From the NCBI GenBank assembly GCA_035582835.1, contig JAYKAV010001997.1:478526-542525 (forward strand): 64,000 bases of DNA, written 5' to 3'. The notes below the pieces were generated by a model. The model saw only the letters and a list, made by a program, of their open reading frames with translations. It was not told the origin of the DNA and did not search any database. Positions 61,195 through 64,000 of the stretch are shown here, in pieces. Positions within the stretch are counted from its first letter, which is position 1; every line of letters starts with the position of its first letter. The DNA comes from Phoebastria nigripes (Eukaryota > Chordata > Aves > Procellariiformes > Diomedeidae). The position numbers were made by a program, and so were the translations under genes.

Positions 61195-64000
61195 CATCTT
61201 TTCACTTTATTTATGTTCCAATAAAGGTCTTACGCACTTTGGTGGATGTATTAGGGTTTCTCCCTTGAGCAGGAGATGAACTGATTTGTTACTCATGATC
61301 ATGGGCTAAGCATGAAGCTGGAGGTTTTAACTTTTCTTCCCCAGGAATAAATTAATATCCCTGTTTCCCACTGCACATCCTTCCTTGAAGGTAGCAAGAT
61401 GGTATTCCAGATACTCAGTAACTGGAATACAGTAGTAACTCAAATTTTAAGCCTAAAATTTAGACAGATTTCTGAACTCTTCCTTTATTTGTTTTTTCCT
61501 TCTTTGATACCTTCAAATACCCAGCTGTTTCCAAGAAAGGAAAAGGAAGCAAAAAAAAAAAAGTACCCTTGATCTTGAGCATAATGCAATTCAGGAATAA
61601 ACATGAATCCAGAAGTATCACAAAAGCAAAGAGAATTTTGTAATGAGATTCCCCCGTAACCTTACAGAGATCTCAAATCAGTGCTGCTCACTGGATCAAA
61701 GCAGCCTGAGCTGTGCTAAAACTGCTGCAGGGTCAGCACAGACTGGGCATGAAAATACATCCACTAACATTGCTGTGAGACTCTCAACACCTGCTTGTTT
61801 TCTTCTTCTCACTTTAAGGCAGGATGTTTCTGCTCCCTGGGCTCTGCCAGTGCCTAACTATGCCTATTCTCATAACCTACTGTCAACACTGCCTTCTTGC
61901 CTTCAGTCTACTCACTCCAAATCATGCACAGGGATCCTCTGCATCCCAGTAGTGTCTGTGTTCTTATGATAACGTCCCAATGGGAAGTGCAGCACTGATT
62001 ATAGGAAACACTGATTACAGGAAGGCAATTAACAAGGGGCAAGGAATAGAAGCATAATTGACCACAGAAGTGTATCTGGCATTCAGATCCACTCCAGAGG
62101 TCACTGATGACAAGGATGAGGCTGCTGGCCATCAGCCAGTACCACTTGATGCTTCAGAAGTCCAAAACTGGGAATGCATTTGAGATGTTGAGAATTACTG
62201 TGTAATATTTAAGATCACCCAGAACACACCAGAGACATCCCTATAGCAACACAGAAAACACACTGCCAGGCAGACACAGATTTAGACCATTGCCCCCACT
62301 CACAGTTGTCCTGAAGAGAACTTTACCAGTTCTCCTTCCTAACCTTTACAGAAGACTTTACCCTCTCTGCTCCTGCCACTGTGACATCAATTCAGCTTGG
62401 ACTTCTCCAAGCTATTCTATACCTGTGCAACTCTGTTCAGTAGACCTGCTCCTTATTTACAGCAACTGAAAAGGTGAAGAGAACCTGGTGCTTTTACTTT
62501 ATCTGACTCAATATAATTACTCAGCCATACGCACGCATTTTTCCAGTGTTATTTTACTGATACAGCAAGTGTCTTGATTTCCACCAGTCCTTTTAAACAA
62601 GATTTTACTTGCCAATACCAGCACACCCACTCACACCAGGCTCGCTCACTTACAGGCATTCATTTAAATGTATCCAACTGCTTTGCAATGCACTTTAATT
62701 TCTGTTTATTTCTCTTCTTTCTTTAGCAAGTAGCCATCATCAAGTACAAATGTTGCTAGCAGTGATTTCACAGATTACTAAAGGTTCACTAAAATTTAGT
62801 GGTGTTGGGGTTGGTTTCTTTGTAGTGTATTTTATCGTGGTGATAGCAAGGCGAATCCAAATCCAAGTGTCTGAGCGTTTTATTTTACCTAGGAGACAAA
62901 GCTATGGCAACTTCCAACTCACCTGAAGGAAGACTGTCACAAGGAATTCTAAAACCTAAACCCAATTCTAAATGGGCCAATGTCCTGAATTTAGAGGTAA
63001 ATGGTTTCTTTACCTCTCGGGAAATACTCAGCTGTTCACAGGAGAACTAGCTGATGGAGGGAGAATCCCAGGAGGAAAGGAATGAGAACATAAAACATAC
63101 AAAAAGGTACATGACTATCAGGCTGTGCCTTTAGTTCTCTCCCATGGTTGAGCTTTGTCTGATAGCTCAAACAGGCTCTTGGCTGCTTTCTGAAGTGACT
63201 GAGGTAGGGATGAGCTAATTCAGCATTTTATGTGACCTAATTCAGAAAATATGCAGCTATTCCACTACAGCATACACTGTTCTGCAAAGTTATTTTATTC
63301 ATGTCTATGTATCTCTAAGGCTTTGGAACACTTGGAAACTTACATTTCTGAAAACTGCTGCTCTCCACACGTCCTCCTTGATCCCCAACACTTGCTGTAA
63401 TTCACCTCCTTAGCAGATGAAAAAGTAGCGGATTAGTCAGGGTACACTAACCTCAGATTCCTTGTTGGATTGGCCATTTTTAAAATGTCACAGAAGAATG
63501 GCAGGACACACTTCCTACCATACATTCAATGGCACAACACACTACAAAGAATAAATACTATGATGAAAGCAATCTCTCCAGGTCTCCCATCCTAGCAACA
63601 ATGCTTGCCAATTCTTGGAGCACACACTTGTGGCCACTGGATTAATGCAAGTTCCATATTTGAAAACTTTTTTATTCCTTCATTTTCAACGGAGAAAAAG
63701 TCTTATGGAATCTTGACGTTTCTAACTCGCACCATTGCTTCTTTTCATGCCCAGTTAGATTTGTTTCCATTATTCTTTTTCCTAGCCTCTCATTTTTCTA
63801 TTTTTGATGCTTCCTAAAGTAAGGATGACTTCCTGAAGCAGAAGCATGACCAGCAAAGCAATGCTGCTCATAATGCCCCTTCATGTTTGTACTCTGCATT
63901 ACAGATTTTCTTTCCTTTCTTGCTATACCAAACAAAGATATCTTGGTAAGGCAGACACTCCACCCCACAGGTGTATGTGTATGTGCCCTTTTATTTAGAA
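61195..64000. other. Intergenic sequence to the window end
   Basis: Nothing recognisable beyond a 16-base tandem duplication at 61993-62024 (CACTGATTATAGGAAA and CACTGATTACAGGAAG). Confidence 0.5.

Overview
The window is vertebrate nuclear DNA, most likely from a bird. The gene has many small exons with GT-AG introns. The overall sequence is AT-rich and poor in recent transposons. The clearest mobile element is a 5'-truncated CR1 LINE with the 3' terminal motif typical of birds, alongside a few old MIR/CORE-SINE-like remnants. Scattered Ns point to a draft assembly.

Positions 901 to about 38,345 (+ strand) hold the 3' three quarters of one gene, myoferlin (MYOF). I could place 37 consecutive exons by splice sites, reading frame and recalled similarity to vertebrate myoferlin. 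Joined, they keep one open frame of about 1,575 codons up to the stop at 37700-37702. The roughly 485 N-terminal residues (C2A, C2B and most of C2C) lie upstream of the window. The encoded order is end of C2C, FerA, FerB, nested DysF modules, four further C2 domains, a C-terminal transmembrane anchor and a very short tail. This is the architecture of a tail-anchored membrane-fusion and membrane-repair protein. The 3' UTR carries two AATAAA signals, at 38281 and 38325.

Positions 38,350-64,000 (about 25.6 kb) contain no coding exon I can support. They hold simple repeats, homopolymer tracts, old SINE remnants, a small CpG-rich patch near 44.03-44.21 kb, a short-loop G-quadruplex motif and some hormone-receptor-like direct repeats. 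In other amniotes, as I remember the order, the segment 3' of MYOF leads towards CYP26A1/CYP26C1, so this may be a gene-poor regulatory interval. That cannot be shown from this window alone.

I found no CRISPR array, rRNA, tRNA or intact virus, and no evident new biological system. The observations most worth checking are a 93-bp intron in the C2D domain that is stop-free and in frame, a 12-nt microexon, a tandem TAGTAG acceptor, a perfect 11-bp intronic hairpin, a duplicated palindrome, and a perfect DR5 retinoic-acid-response-like element downstream.
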